DNA of 64,000 nt from Bacteroidota bacterium (GTDB lineage Bacteria > Bacteroidota > Bacteroidia > Bacteroidales > Paludibacteraceae). This document shows, one piece after another, positions 34,685 through 45,696 of the stretch (positions are counted from its first letter, which is position 1; every line of letters starts with the position of its first letter). The stretch spans positions 1 through 64,000 of the forward strand of contig JAKIYP010000001.1 in the NCBI GenBank assembly GCA_022708505.1, in the 5' to 3' direction. Made by a program: the position numbers and the translations under genes. The notes below the pieces were generated by a model. That model made no database searches. It saw only the letters and a list, made by a program, of their open reading frames with translations, and was not told the origin of the DNA.

Positions 34685-36259
34685 TTATACAGGATTCATT
34701 CTTTTGGGATAATCAACTGTGTAATGCAACCCCCTGCTTTCTTTTCTTCTCAGGGCATGTTTAATGATCAGGTATGCCACACTGATAACGTTTCTGAGTT
34801 CGCATATTTCCCTTGAAACCACCGATCTATCGAACAAATCCTCTGTTTCTTTAAATAATATTTCCAGGCGGCTCATGGCCCTTTTCAACCGGAGGTTAGA
34901 ACGAACAATGCCTACATAAGTACTCATAATTTGCTCCACTTCCCTGAAACTCTGGGTAATCAACACCATTTCTTCCGGGAGTTTGGTTCCTTCATCGTCC
35001 CAGTCAGGAATCAATTCATTCCACTTGTATTCTCCAATACGCTCAACAGCATCTTTTACCGCCGCATCGGCATACACGATGGCTTCTATCAGCGAATTTG
35101 ATGCCAAACGATTTGCACCATGCAAACCTGTGCAAGAGCATTCGCCGGCAGCGTACAAACGATTAATTGATGAGCTGGCATTCAAATCGACTGCAATACC
35201 ACCACAAAGATAATGCTGTGTGGGCGAAACCGGGATAAAATCTTTGGTAATATCAATTCCCAACTCCAAACATTTCTTATAAATATTGGGAAAATGATTT
35301 TTTGTTTCTTCCGCCTCCTTATGCGTCACATCCAGATACACATAATCATGTCCCCGTGTTTTCATCTCATTATCAATCGCTCTCGCTACGATATCACGGG
35401 GCGCCAGCGAACCCCTTTCATCATATTTATGCATGAACTCACGTCCGTCCTGCGTCCGTAATACAGCTCCATAGCCTCTGATAGCCTCCGTAATCAGGAA
35501 GGTTGGCCGCTCTCCGGGATGGTATAATGCCGTTGGGTGAAACTGTACAAATTCCATATCCCTGATAACGCCCCGTGCCCGGTGAACCATAGCAATTCCA
35601 TCTCCCGTAGCCACATCCGGATTAGTCGTTGTTGCATACACGCTTCCGATACCCCCTGTTGCAAGCAGGGTTACCTTCGACAGGAAGGTATGAATCTGGT
35701 TCGTTTTGTTATCCAGCACATAAGCACCATAACACTCAATATTCGGGGTGTGCATGGTAACCACTTCTCCCAAATGGTGCTGCGTAATTATCTCAATGGC
35801 AAAATAATTTTCAAAGACCTCAATATTCTTTTCGGAACGAAGTTTTCGGATCAATGCCTGTTGAATCTCAAATCCGGTATTGTCTTTATGATGCAGAATC
35901 CGGAATTCAGAATGGCCACCTTCTTTGTGCAAATCGAACTTACCATCCTCATCACGATCGAAGTCAATTCCCCAGCTTAGCAACTCCTCTATTTGAGCAG
36001 GAGCTTCCCGGATAACTTTCTCAACAGCAGCCAAATCACAATGACCATCACCGGCATTCAATGTGTCTTCAATATGCTTTTCAAAACTATCGGGACTGTA
36101 TGTCACAGCCGCGATACCACCCTGGGCATACGCCGTATTCGAATCATCCAGCGACGATTTACTGAGCAGCGCAACCGTACCATACCGGGAAGCTTTCAAT
36201 GCAAAACTAATACCGGCGATACCACTGCCAATAACCAAAAAATCAAATTTCCGTGTCAA
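34685..36259 (-). CDS. nadB: L-aspartate oxidase
   Basis: 524 aa. An FAD flavoprotein that oxidises L-aspartate to iminoaspartate, first step of de novo NAD synthesis. FAD-binding GSGIAGISFALKA is at residues 11-23; SSLDDSNTAYAQGGIAAV and DMEFVQFHPTALY fit the succinate dehydrogenase-like family, and the C-terminal helical domain (about 420-524) is present. nadA and nadC are not adjacent. It follows the acetyltransferase-like gene by 13 bases. Confidence 0.94.
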   Translation of the reverse strand: MTRKFDFLVIGSGIAGISFALKASRYGTVALLSKSSLDDSNTAYAQGGIAAVTYSPDSFEKHIEDTLNAGDGHCDLAAVEKVIREAPAQIEELLSWGIDFDRDEDGKFDLHKEGGHSEFRILHHKDNTGFEIQQALIRKLRSEKNIEVFENYFAIEIITQHHLGEVVTMHTPNIECYGAYVLDNKTNQIHTFLSKVTLLATGGIGSVYATTTNPDVATGDGIAMVHRARGVIRDMEFVQFHPTALYHPGERPTFLITEAIRGYGAVLRTQDGREFMHKYDERGSLAPRDIVARAIDNEMKTRGHDYVYLDVTHKEAEETKNHFPNIYKKCLELGIDITKDFIPVSPTQHYLCGGIAVDLNASSSINRLYAAGECSCTGLHGANRLASNSLIEAIVYADAAVKDAVERIGEYKWNELIPDWDDEGTKLPEEMVLITQSFREVEQIMSTYVGIVRSNLRLKRAMSRLEILFKETEDLFDRSVVSREICELRNVISVAYLIIKHALRRKESRGLHYTVDYPKRMNPV

Positions 36260-36272
36260 AACTTTATCTTTT

Positions 36273-37397
36273 TCAGAGCTTTTTAATATATGCCCTGCGT
36301 TTTTTATGATTTACGTACTCAAAACTATCCCATTGGGAAGCCATTTTGGTGTTGGACTCGAGTTCGGGATTGGTTTCAGCAAACTTGTAACCGTTCTTTG
36401 CGGCATTAGGCATCATTTCTGCAAAAACGATGGCATTCACACCTTTATTCTGATAATCGGGATGCACCGACATCAAATACAAGTCAATCAGGTCGTTTTT
36501 TTTCAATGCCTGCAACATATACCACCAGCCAAAGGGAAACAAGTGCCCTTTTGCTTTTTGCAAAGCTTTTGTAAAACTTGGCATTCCTACTCCAAGGGCA
36601 ACCAGATTATCCTGTTCATCAACCACCAACACCACCGTGTCCAAACGGAAAAAACTAAAATATAATTTGATATAAAAATATATCTGGTCATCGTTTAATT
36701 TTGTATAACCGAATAAATCCTTATAACTATCATTCAACAAGTCAAATATCTTTTTAGCATACCGTTTTACGACCTCTTTCTTCGACTTCAGTTTCACCGG
36801 TTTGAGTTTGTATTTTTGTTTTACAATCTCAGCAATTCTGAAGAATCTTTCTGGAAAAACTTCCGGTACTGTAATCAGGTATTCATTCCAGTCGATTTCC
36901 TTAACAAATCCCCTTCTTTCATAGTGCTGAATATAATAGGGATAATTGTAAATAGTCGCCAGCGTACTTGCTTTATCATATCCTTCAATCAGAGCGCCTT
37001 CATTATCTAGGTCGGTAAACCCGAGCGGACCATGCAGGTGATCCATACCTTTCGATCTGGCCCAATTCTCCACTGCATCAAACAGGGCATCAGACACCTC
37101 CGTATCATCAATAAAATCAATCCATCCGAAACGAGCATTCTTGTGATTCCACGTTTCATTGGCAACCGGATGAATAATTCCCGCAATACGACCCACGATT
37201 TCTTTCCCGCGATAAGCCAGAAAATATGCTGTATCACAAAAATCAAGCGCCGGATTCTTTCCTTTCGACAAGTTCATCAAATCATCCATCATCAAAGGAG
37301 GAGCAGCGTATGGACACTCTTTATACATGTTGATACCAAACCAGATAAACTTCTTCAACTCACTTTTTGTTCTGACTTCCTTTATGACAACCGACAT
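36273..37397 (-). CDS. GNAT-like acetyltransferase, substrate unknown
   Basis: 374 aa, soluble. It reads as two GNAT-type folds: the first with AYRGKEIVGRIAGIIHPVAN and GPLGFTDLDNEG, the second with VVLVVDEQDNLVALGVGMPS and LMSVHPDYQNKGVNAIVFAE, the latter resembling the acetyl-CoA-binding Q/R-x-x-G-x-G/A loop. Homologues are widespread in Bacteroidales as uncharacterised N-acetyltransferases. It probably shares a transcript with nadB. Confidence 0.72.
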   Translation of the reverse strand: MSVVIKEVRTKSELKKFIWFGINMYKECPYAAPPLMMDDLMNLSKGKNPALDFCDTAYFLAYRGKEIVGRIAGIIHPVANETWNHKNARFGWIDFIDDTEVSDALFDAVENWARSKGMDHLHGPLGFTDLDNEGALIEGYDKASTLATIYNYPYYIQHYERRGFVKEIDWNEYLITVPEVFPERFFRIAEIVKQKYKLKPVKLKSKKEVVKRYAKKIFDLLNDSYKDLFGYTKLNDDQIYFYIKLYFSFFRLDTVVLVVDEQDNLVALGVGMPSFTKALQKAKGHLFPFGWWYMLQALKKNDLIDLYLMSVHPDYQNKGVNAIVFAEMMPNAAKNGYKFAETNPELESNTKMASQWDSFEYVNHKKRRAYIKKL

Positions 37398-37524
37398 CTT
37401 AAATTAAATTAGGGTTCGTATTAGAATCAATTCGGGCGTAAAATTAAAGTATTTATTTATAAATACAGCAATTTACATTTTAATAATGACATCTATCAAA
37501 AACAAGTTATTGATTTTAAAACAC

Positions 37525-38952
37525 TTAATCAATTCTTAATTTTGGTTTTTTGATATAAAAAAGTATAAGCATTGCGACCGCTGTGCCAATCCCAACACTA
37601 TAGGAAATAACCGGCGACAACCTGAACCCCTCCGGAGCCAGCAAAATATACGTAACCGTAACAGCAGTCATGAAAATAGCAGGCAATAAAGATATTCCAT
37701 AAAATTTTTTACGTTTTGCCAGATAAACCGTAATGGCCCACAGGGTAAACACCGACAAAGTCTGATTCCACCACGCAAAGTATCTCCAGATTATATCAAA
37801 ATTGATCTGTAACAACGCAAAAGTGATGATGAAAATCGGCAATGCCAGTATCAATCGGTTTTTAAACGAATGTTGGTCGAGTTTGATAAAGTCGGCCGTC
37901 ATTAACCTGGCTGACCTCAACGCGGTATCTCCTGTTGAAAGAGGAGCTGCTACCACACCCAACAGAGCAAGGAATCCTCCAACCGGACCAAGCCATGACT
38001 TGGCAATTACATCCACAATAACAGCGGGCTTGTTAGCTGTAGGCGCCAAATCCGCCACGAACTGCTGCAGGCCCTCAACAGATCCAAAGAAACTGGATGC
38101 CGCTGCCGCCCAAATCAACGCGACTATTCCTTCCGCTACCATCGAACCATAAAACACCCTACGCCCGAATTTCTCGTTCTGGATGCACCGCGCCATCAGT
38201 GGTGACTGGGTAGCATGAAATCCTGAAATAGCTCCACAGGCAATAGAAATAAACATCATAGGAAATATTGGGAGATTATTTGGATGCTGATTGGCAAAGC
38301 CTTCTGTGAACTCCGGAACGGGAGCGTTATTAATATACATAGCAGCCATAATGCCAACTGCCATAATCAGCAAGGCAACACCAAAAAAAGGATAAATTTT
38401 ACCGATAATCTTATCGATAGGCAGCAATGTTGCCAGAATATAATATGCAAAAATAATGACTGCCCACCAGATGACACCAATATAACCTGAAGTCATATTA
38501 TTCAACAGTTCAGCAGGACCTGAGACAAATACTGCTCCCACGAGCACCATCAGACCAATAGAAAAAAAGCGCATGAAAATTTTCACTTTACCACCCAATT
38601 CTCTTCCAACAAGCTCAGGCTGACCGGCGCCGTTGCTTCTCACAGACATCATGCCGGATAGATAATCATGTACAGCTCCACCAAAAATAGTCCCCAGCAC
38701 AATCCACAGAAAAGCTGCGGGACCGTACATAATGCCCATGATGGCACCAAAAATAGGTCCGAGTCCAGCAATATTCAGAAACTGAATTAAAAACGCTTTC
38801 CACCAGGGAAGCGGGACATAGTCAACACCATCGGGATTGGCAACTGAAGGTGTAGGACGATCTTTTTCAACACCAAAGACACGTTCTGTGAATGCTCCGT
38901 AGATAAAATAACCTGCTATTAAAAGCAACACAGCAAAGGTAAAAGATATCAT
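37525..38952 (-). CDS. cstA: Carbon starvation protein CstA-type peptide/pyruvate transporter (short form)
   Basis: 475 aa from ATG 38952 (MISFTFAVLLLIAGYFIYG). The frame opens at 39003, but a -7 box at 39001-39008 lies across that start, so the inner ATG is preferred. About 12 or more membrane helices. Family segments: DYVPLPWWKAFLIQFLNIAG, GPIFGAIMGIMYGPAAFLW and GAISGFHATQSPLMARC. It is shorter than E. coli CstA (701 aa), lacking most of the C-terminal region, as is usual in Bacteroidetes. Confidence 0.9.
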   Translation of the reverse strand: MISFTFAVLLLIAGYFIYGAFTERVFGVEKDRPTPSVANPDGVDYVPLPWWKAFLIQFLNIAGLGPIFGAIMGIMYGPAAFLWIVLGTIFGGAVHDYLSGMMSVRSNGAGQPELVGRELGGKVKIFMRFFSIGLMVLVGAVFVSGPAELLNNMTSGYIGVIWWAVIIFAYYILATLLPIDKIIGKIYPFFGVALLIMAVGIMAAMYINNAPVPEFTEGFANQHPNNLPIFPMMFISIACGAISGFHATQSPLMARCIQNEKFGRRVFYGSMVAEGIVALIWAAAASSFFGSVEGLQQFVADLAPTANKPAVIVDVIAKSWLGPVGGFLALLGVVAAPLSTGDTALRSARLMTADFIKLDQHSFKNRLILALPIFIITFALLQINFDIIWRYFAWWNQTLSVFTLWAITVYLAKRKKFYGISLLPAIFMTAVTVTYILLAPEGFRLSPVISYSVGIGTAVAMLILFYIKKPKLRID

Positions 38953-39000
38953 GATTAACGGTTTAAAATTATGCCAGGAATATTCCTGAAAATTCAACCG

Positions 39001-39008
39001 CAAAAATA
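39001..39008 (-). promoter_or_regulatory. -7 box (TATTTTTG) for cstA
   Basis: Minus-strand TATTTTTG, 48 bases before the 38952 start and between feoB and cstA. It argues for the inner start codon. Confidence 0.45.
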
Positions 39009-39020
39009 ATCATTTTTTTC

Positions 39021-41501
39021 CTAAAAAAGACTACCAACCTGATAAACCAGAAATGCTACCAGCCAGGCAAGTCCGGTCGTATACACCATGGTAAATATAG
39101 CCCATCCCCAGTTGGCTTCCTTACGGATAGCCGCAATTACGGCTACACAGGGGAAGTATATCAGGATAAAGAGCATAAAAGCAATACTGACTAAAGGTGT
39201 AAACACCTGTTGGCCTTTCAACACACCCGTGTTGTGTTTTTGCTCCACCAACTTATATTTAAGTGTCTCCTGCGCTTCATCGCCCGCATCTACTCCCGAT
39301 TGATACAATACAGCCATGGTGCTGACAACAATTTCCTTTGCTGCCAGTCCCGTTAAAATACTCACACCCATTTTCCAGTCAAATCCCAATGGACTGATGA
39401 CGGGTTCAACGGCATGCCCCATCCTTCCTATATATGATTTCTCTTGTCTTTCTGACTCCCGGGCTATTTCGAGTTGTTGTATCTGCAATTCTTTTTCGCT
39501 ACCAGCTATTGTTTTTTGTTGTTCAATCTGCTGAATCCGAGTGTCGTAGTCAACTGAGTACTCCACATCGCGTGGATAATAACCTAATGCCCAAATAATA
39601 ATGGAAGCAATTAAAATAACATTTCCCATTTTCTTGAGGTATTCACGCCCCTTGTGCCACATGTGCATGAGGGTATTACGCATGGTAGGGATGCGATAGG
39701 GAGGTAGCTCCATTACAAAAGGCACGTCTTTTTTGGCAAAGGCTACTCTTTTCATGATCAGGGCAGTAACGATTGCCAGCAAAATACCGGTAAAATAAAT
39801 TGAAAACAACACGATTCCCTGATTTTTAGGAAAAACGGCTGAAATCAGCAATACATAAACCGGGAGTCGCGCACTACACGACATAAACGGGGTAATAATC
39901 ATCGTCAGAATGCGGTCTTTGCGGTTTTCAAGAGTACGGGTAGCCATAATGGCAGGCACATTGCAACCGAACCCCATGATGAGTGGAATGAATGATTTAC
40001 CATGCAGACCGATTTTATGCATCAGTTTATCCATGATGAAAGAAGCCCTGGACATATAACCCGTATCTTCCATCAGCGAAATAAAGAAAAATAAAATCAG
40101 GATATTGGGCAGGAAGATGATTACACCCCCCACACCTCCAATCACGCCATCGACCAGCAAAGCTTTCAGCGGACCTTCCGGCATGACACCTGAAACCCAA
40201 TTACCAAGCAACCCGACACCAGCATCGATCCATTCCATGGGATAGCTACCCAATGTAAAAGTAGCCTGAAACATCAGCCATAAAAAGAAAAAGAAAATTG
40301 GAAACCCCCAGAACCGATGGGTAAGCAAATCGTCAATTTCACGAATTACACGCTTTTCTTTCTTCGACTCTTTGTAGGTTTCACGAAGTGCTCCGGCGAT
40401 AAAACCGTATTTTGCATCCGTCAGGATGGTTTCAGAGCTTTCACCATATTCGGACTCCAGAAAATGAATATTTTTCTTTGTTGTCGCTTTGATTTCGTCT
40501 GCATTCGGCAGGGATTTGAGCATCTTTTTGATAGGCTTATCCTGCTCCAGTAACTTAATAGCAATAAAACGCGATGAGATTTTATCCGTTACAGACGGAT
40601 TTTTCCAAACTACATCCTGAATTTCCTTGATACTTCTTTCAATCAGCTTTCCATAATTGATGTGAACGTGACGCACTATCGGATCCTTATCCTCATAAAC
40701 CTCAATCAATTTGGAAAAGAGTTTTGAAATACCTTTACCTTTTGAAGCTACAGTTGGGATGATGGGTATCCCCAACATTTTACCAAGGGATTTGTAATCA
40801 AAATCAACTCCTTTCTTTTTCAGTTCATCGTAAATATTCAGCGCGATTACCACTTTGATATTCATATCGATAAGCTGGGTTGTCAGAAACAGGTTCCTTT
40901 CTAAGTTGGAGGCATCCACGACATTAATGACAATGTCCGGCATTTTCTCCAGAATATGGGTGCGCACATACAACTCTTCCGGTGAGTATTCGGTAATGGA
41001 GTAAGTTCCAGGTAAATCAACAATATTGAAAGTATACCCTTCCTGTTTAAACTTAGCCTCCTTGGCATCGACCGTAACACCACTGTAGTTTCCTACCCGC
41101 TCATGAGACCCGGAAGCATAATTAAACAAAGTCGTTTTACCACAGTTGGGATTTCCAACAAGAGCAACATTGATTACCTTTCCTTTTTCAATGGCCGTTT
41201 TTTTCAGGGTTTCTTCATCAATAGTTCCGCCAAAATCATCCAATAAAACCTCTTCCGCATGTTCTGCAGAAACAACTTCAACCAACTCGGCCTCACTCCT
41301 GCGTAATGAAATCTTGTAACCCATGATCTCATACTCGATTGGGTCGAGCAATGGGGCACTTTTGATGACCGTAACCTTCTTTCCTTTCACAAACCCCATT
41401 TCAGTTATACGTTTGCGAAAAGCCCCACGACCGAGCACCTTGGTGATAATTGCTTCGTCGCCACTTTTTAAGTCGGAAAGAAAAAATTGTTTGGTATTCA
41501 T
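39021..41501 (-). CDS. feoB: Ferrous iron transporter, FeoA-FeoB fusion
   Basis: 826 aa. Residues 1-78 are a complete FeoA SH3-like domain (LKSGDEAIITKVLGRGAFRK, GYKISLRRSEAELVEV). The FeoB G domain follows, with G1 motif GNPNCGKT at 116-123 and DLPGTYS as G3. The membrane part (about 400-826) has GYMSRASFIMDKLMHKIGLH, FGCNVPAIMATRTLE and PFMSCSARLPVY. It imports Fe2+ across the inner membrane. The fusion is common in Bacteroidetes. It lies downstream of gap beyond a terminator, so it should have its own promoter, which I could not identify. Confidence 0.96.
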   Translation of the reverse strand: MNTKQFFLSDLKSGDEAIITKVLGRGAFRKRITEMGFVKGKKVTVIKSAPLLDPIEYEIMGYKISLRRSEAELVEVVSAEHAEEVLLDDFGGTIDEETLKKTAIEKGKVINVALVGNPNCGKTTLFNYASGSHERVGNYSGVTVDAKEAKFKQEGYTFNIVDLPGTYSITEYSPEELYVRTHILEKMPDIVINVVDASNLERNLFLTTQLIDMNIKVVIALNIYDELKKKGVDFDYKSLGKMLGIPIIPTVASKGKGISKLFSKLIEVYEDKDPIVRHVHINYGKLIERSIKEIQDVVWKNPSVTDKISSRFIAIKLLEQDKPIKKMLKSLPNADEIKATTKKNIHFLESEYGESSETILTDAKYGFIAGALRETYKESKKEKRVIREIDDLLTHRFWGFPIFFFFLWLMFQATFTLGSYPMEWIDAGVGLLGNWVSGVMPEGPLKALLVDGVIGGVGGVIIFLPNILILFFFISLMEDTGYMSRASFIMDKLMHKIGLHGKSFIPLIMGFGCNVPAIMATRTLENRKDRILTMIITPFMSCSARLPVYVLLISAVFPKNQGIVLFSIYFTGILLAIVTALIMKRVAFAKKDVPFVMELPPYRIPTMRNTLMHMWHKGREYLKKMGNVILIASIIIWALGYYPRDVEYSVDYDTRIQQIEQQKTIAGSEKELQIQQLEIARESERQEKSYIGRMGHAVEPVISPLGFDWKMGVSILTGLAAKEIVVSTMAVLYQSGVDAGDEAQETLKYKLVEQKHNTGVLKGQQVFTPLVSIAFMLFILIYFPCVAVIAAIRKEANWGWAIFTMVYTTGLAWLVAFLVYQVGSLF

Positions 41502-41658
41502 GAATACATGATTTTAAACCGGAGATTTCACCACCTGATAAAATATAGAACTGTTGTTTTCAACTGCCAGAATTTGAACAACAAAGAAAAACATTTTCGG
41601 AGAGACTAACAATCCCCTTTTTTAGGTATTCTGCATAAAAAAAACTGTATTGATGAAA

Positions 41659-41690
41659 AAATCCCCGGCAACGAACGCTGTCGGGGATTT
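41659..41690 (-). terminator. Rho-independent terminator of gap
   Basis: Stem AAATCCCCG (41659-41667) with its complement at 41682-41690 and a 14-base loop; on the minus strand it runs into ATTTTTT. It lies 19 bases past the gap stop. Confidence 0.85.
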
Positions 41691-41708
41691 AACATATCAG
41701 GGATAAAA

Positions 41709-42781
<1,073 letters not shown>

Positions 42782-42940
42782 AATAAATGTTGATTATTTT
42801 CATTTTGCAATCCATAGTTGACAAATTGTAAGAAACTAATTTCCTGACATTTGAGAAAGTTTATTATTTCATATTTATTTTATCCTGGAAATACGAAAAA
42901 TCTATTTAGTTCACGTCTGTGGTGTTCGGGAAAATTCATG

Positions 42941-42948
42941 TATATTTG
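42941..42948 (+). promoter_or_regulatory. -7 box (TATATTTG) for the DUF3127 gene
   Basis: TATATTTG on the plus strand, 19 bases before the ATG at 42968. Confidence 0.5.
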
Positions 42949-42967
42949 CATTCAAAAATTTTAAATA

Positions 42968-43345
42968 ATGGAAATTTCAGGAAAAATTATTGCAGTATTA
43001 CCGTTACAAACAGGTGAAGGTAAAAACGGTCCCTGGCGCTCACAGGATTATGTGTTAGAAACACAGGAACAATACCCCAAAAAAGTATGCTTTAACCTAT
43101 TCGGAAATAAAATTGATCAGTTTCCGATTGCCATCGACGATCAGGTGAACGTGAGTTTTGACATAGAAAGCCGTGAGTGGAACGGACGTTGGTTTACCTC
43201 AATCCGTGCCTGGAAAGTTGAAAAAGCTGCTGTTAGCGGCGAAACAGTCGATTCAGTTGCCAATTCGTTTGGAGCTCCTCCCCCTCCGGTTCCCCCGGTA
43301 TTTGACGCTTCGCCGGCTGACGAAGGATCTGGCCTGCCTTTTTAA
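42968..43345 (+). CDS. DUF3127 protein, SSB-like with acidic C-terminal tip
   Basis: 125 aa. The first 90 residues are a compact beta-rich domain of likely OB fold (MEISGKIIAVLPLQTGEG, VNVSFDIESREWNGRWFTSI), as known for DUF3127. The tail is Pro-rich (APPPPVPPV), then acidic, and ends DEGSGLPF, which resembles the C-terminal tip of single-stranded DNA-binding protein (acidic-PF) used to recruit repair enzymes. A nucleic-acid-binding role is inferred. mnmA follows after 23 bases. Confidence 0.82.
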   Translation: MEISGKIIAVLPLQTGEGKNGPWRSQDYVLETQEQYPKKVCFNLFGNKIDQFPIAIDDQVNVSFDIESREWNGRWFTSIRAWKVEKAAVSGETVDSVANSFGAPPPPVPPVFDASPADEGSGLPF

Positions 43346-43368
43346 TTCGTTTTGACAGTACACAGCTA

Positions 43369-44427
43369 TTGAATAAAAGACAAAAAGTATTGTTAGGCAT
43401 GAGTGGCGGCACTGATTCATCGGTGGCCGCCATGCTTTTATTACGCAAGGGATATGACGTACAGGGAATAACTTTTCGTTTTTATGAAGGTGATAAAAGC
43501 GCTACAGAACATATTAAAGATGCTGAATCAGTATGCCATAAAACCGGCATTCCACATCATGTTTATGATGCGCGTGTTGTTTTCAAAGAGAAAATTATCG
43601 ATTATTTCGTTCAGGAGTATTTAGCCGGAAGAACTCCTTTTCCCTGTGCTAAATGCAACAACGAACTGAAATGGAAACTTATTTTTGAAGAAGCGGAGAG
43701 GTTGGGATGCGATAAAGTAGCCATGGGGCATTATGCACGCATTCTTCTTGAAAACGGAAAATACTTCATCGGTGAGGCGCCGGACAAGGACAAAGATCAG
43801 TCATTTTTTCTGTGGGGACTTCAACAGGAACAATTAGCCAACATCCTCTTCCCCCTGGGCAATTTGCATAAAACTGCGGTAAGAAAACTGGCAGCTGAGT
43901 ATGGCTTTCAGAAAATATCTGAAAAGAAAGACAGTTTAGGAGCCTGTTTTTGTGCCGGAGATTACCGCCCCTTTCTGAAATCACAGTTAATCACTCCCGA
44001 AAAACATATATTCCCGGGTGACTTTATCGACGAATCTGGAAAAGTTCTCGGCAAACATGCAGGGTTTCCCCTTTATACGGTAGGCCAGCGACGCGGACTT
44101 GGAATACACCTGAACAGGGCGGTTTTTGTAAAAGAAATCCTTCCTGAAGACAATAAAATTGTATTGGCTCCGCTCAAGAGTTTATACAAAACAAATTTTC
44201 TGGTAGAGCATTACAGATTAATTGACCCGAATCTGTTTTCTGAACAGTTCGACACCATCACCCGTATCCGATACCGCAAACAGAACACGCTGAGTAAAAT
44301 AAGCATCATCAGCAACCAGTTGCTACGGGTTGAACTGGCTGAACCGCTTGAGTCAATTGCCCCCGGACAAACAGCTGTCTTCTATCGGGACGGCAAAGTA
44401 TTGGGTGGAGGCTTCATTGCCGGATGA
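43369..44427 (+). CDS. mnmA: tRNA-specific 2-thiouridylase MnmA
   Basis: 352 aa starting at TTG (MNKRQKVLLGMSGGTDSS). The next ATG would remove the strand before the P-loop, so TTG is preferred. It thiolates U34 of Lys, Glu and Gln tRNAs. PP-loop SGGTDSS is at about 12-18, the first catalytic Cys is in PFPCAKCNNELKW, the second in SLGACFCAGDYRPF, and YTVGQRRGLGIH precedes the C-terminal barrel. The window also holds two tRNA-Lys(TTT) genes, substrates of this enzyme. Confidence 0.94.
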   Translation: MNKRQKVLLGMSGGTDSSVAAMLLLRKGYDVQGITFRFYEGDKSATEHIKDAESVCHKTGIPHHVYDARVVFKEKIIDYFVQEYLAGRTPFPCAKCNNELKWKLIFEEAERLGCDKVAMGHYARILLENGKYFIGEAPDKDKDQSFFLWGLQQEQLANILFPLGNLHKTAVRKLAAEYGFQKISEKKDSLGACFCAGDYRPFLKSQLITPEKHIFPGDFIDESGKVLGKHAGFPLYTVGQRRGLGIHLNRAVFVKEILPEDNKIVLAPLKSLYKTNFLVEHYRLIDPNLFSEQFDTITRIRYRKQNTLSKISIISNQLLRVELAEPLESIAPGQTAVFYRDGKVLGGGFIAG

Positions 44428-44434
44428 TTTCCGG

Positions 44435-45676
44435 CTAAAAAACATATCCCAGATTCAGAGATAAAGGTACTTTTACAGCATCATTGTTGGGGAAGATATT
44501 TCCGTTTGAATAATGTCCGATTTTCAGCTCAGCATTATATTTCCTGTCTTCTCCAAAGAAGATCCCGGCACCCATATTATCCATAAAAGTAAACTTCTCT
44601 CCGGTATCGTAACCGTCGATTATTTTCTTTGATATAAATGTCGGAGCAGCAACCGTGTAATAAAAATAGGCATCGAAAAGTTTTGTCTGCAGGAAATTCA
44701 GTCTGAAAACCGGAAACAGCGAGAATGTAAAGAACTGCTCTTCAGGTCCGGTTGTATTTCCATGCATGCCGGTGGTTTGCCATACAGATGCGTTAATTCC
44801 CCAATCGAGTGCGAAAAACTTCGCGCTGTGAAAAACATTCCGCTGATAATTGAGCGACAGACCTTGTTTAACATGCGCCATACCTCCCCAGAAAATGGGG
44901 AAATACTTATTAGACACAAAGTCATTCACTCCATAACCCATCAAGTTAGTGGTATATCCGACTTGAAACCACTGTTTCGGATGAATCATACCTCCATCCG
45001 CTGTTTTCTGAATCTGTTTTTCAGTATAAGGAATGAAATTATAGGAAAAACCCGTACCGATAAAAGATGTTGGCGGTTGATTCCTCTTAGCTGAAGCCGG
45101 AGAATAATTGCTGACAAGTTGTAAAGCCCATTTTTTATTGATGTGGTATTTTAGCCCGGCTCCAAACAGGAAAGTGGCAAAATTTGCATCTTTTACCACC
45201 GGACTTCCCGATGCATCTTCAAAACCAGCCCTGGTGATTATCCCCAAACCACCTTCACCATAGACCGAGAACTTATCACCAATGGGTAATTTGCCTTTCA
45301 AGGTGAAACCACCAACATTCGTCCAGACCGACTTCGTATCAAAAACATCACTCCCATCAACTTTATATCGATATTTCACCCAGCCAACCGGTCTCATATA
45401 AGTAATTTGTGCAGCCAGATAATCGTTAAAATCATATCCCCACAGCACAAGACGTACCGCCATATTAGGCACATTAACACTTTCAAGCGTGTATCCCGGC
45501 TCCATCTGGGCTTGTCCAAACGGATAATTTATATATCCAAGATTTACTTCGAAATAAGACCGTTGTAATAATGGCGGAATTTGAGCCCTTTCATCCTGAG
45601 CAGACAAACTGAAGATACTAAATAAAACAGCAAGCAGAATAAGACTTGTAAGATGTGATTTGTGGTTTGATTTCAT
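44435..45676 (-). CDS. Acyloxyacyl hydrolase (PagL-like) fused to a second outer-membrane barrel
   Basis: About 413 aa from ATG 45676. A signal peptide ends SLSAQ. The N-terminal half (to about residue 200) reads as a small beta-barrel with strands such as FSVYGEGGLGIITRAGF and FIGTGFSYNFIPY. The C-terminal half resembles PagL lipid A 3-O-deacylase: its last 27 residues contain IGHYSNGN followed by PNND, where His and Ser match the PagL catalytic pair; the acidic partner is less certain. It lies 20 bases after lpxB on the same strand, which supports a lipid A role. PagL alone is under 200 aa. Confidence 0.75.
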   Translation of the reverse strand: MKSNHKSHLTSLILLAVLFSIFSLSAQDERAQIPPLLQRSYFEVNLGYINYPFGQAQMEPGYTLESVNVPNMAVRLVLWGYDFNDYLAAQITYMRPVGWVKYRYKVDGSDVFDTKSVWTNVGGFTLKGKLPIGDKFSVYGEGGLGIITRAGFEDASGSPVVKDANFATFLFGAGLKYHINKKWALQLVSNYSPASAKRNQPPTSFIGTGFSYNFIPYTEKQIQKTADGGMIHPKQWFQVGYTTNLMGYGVNDFVSNKYFPIFWGGMAHVKQGLSLNYQRNVFHSAKFFALDWGINASVWQTTGMHGNTTGPEEQFFTFSLFPVFRLNFLQTKLFDAYFYYTVAAPTFISKKIIDGYDTGEKFTFMDNMGAGIFFGEDRKYNAELKIGHYSNGNIFPNNDAVKVPLSLNLGYVF

Positions 45677-45696
45677 CATTATATACACGATATCGA

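Noticed and set aside
41502..41708. Riboswitch or metal-responsive leader before feoB
   Set aside because: Apart from the gap terminator I see no conserved RNA structure or recognisable regulator site.
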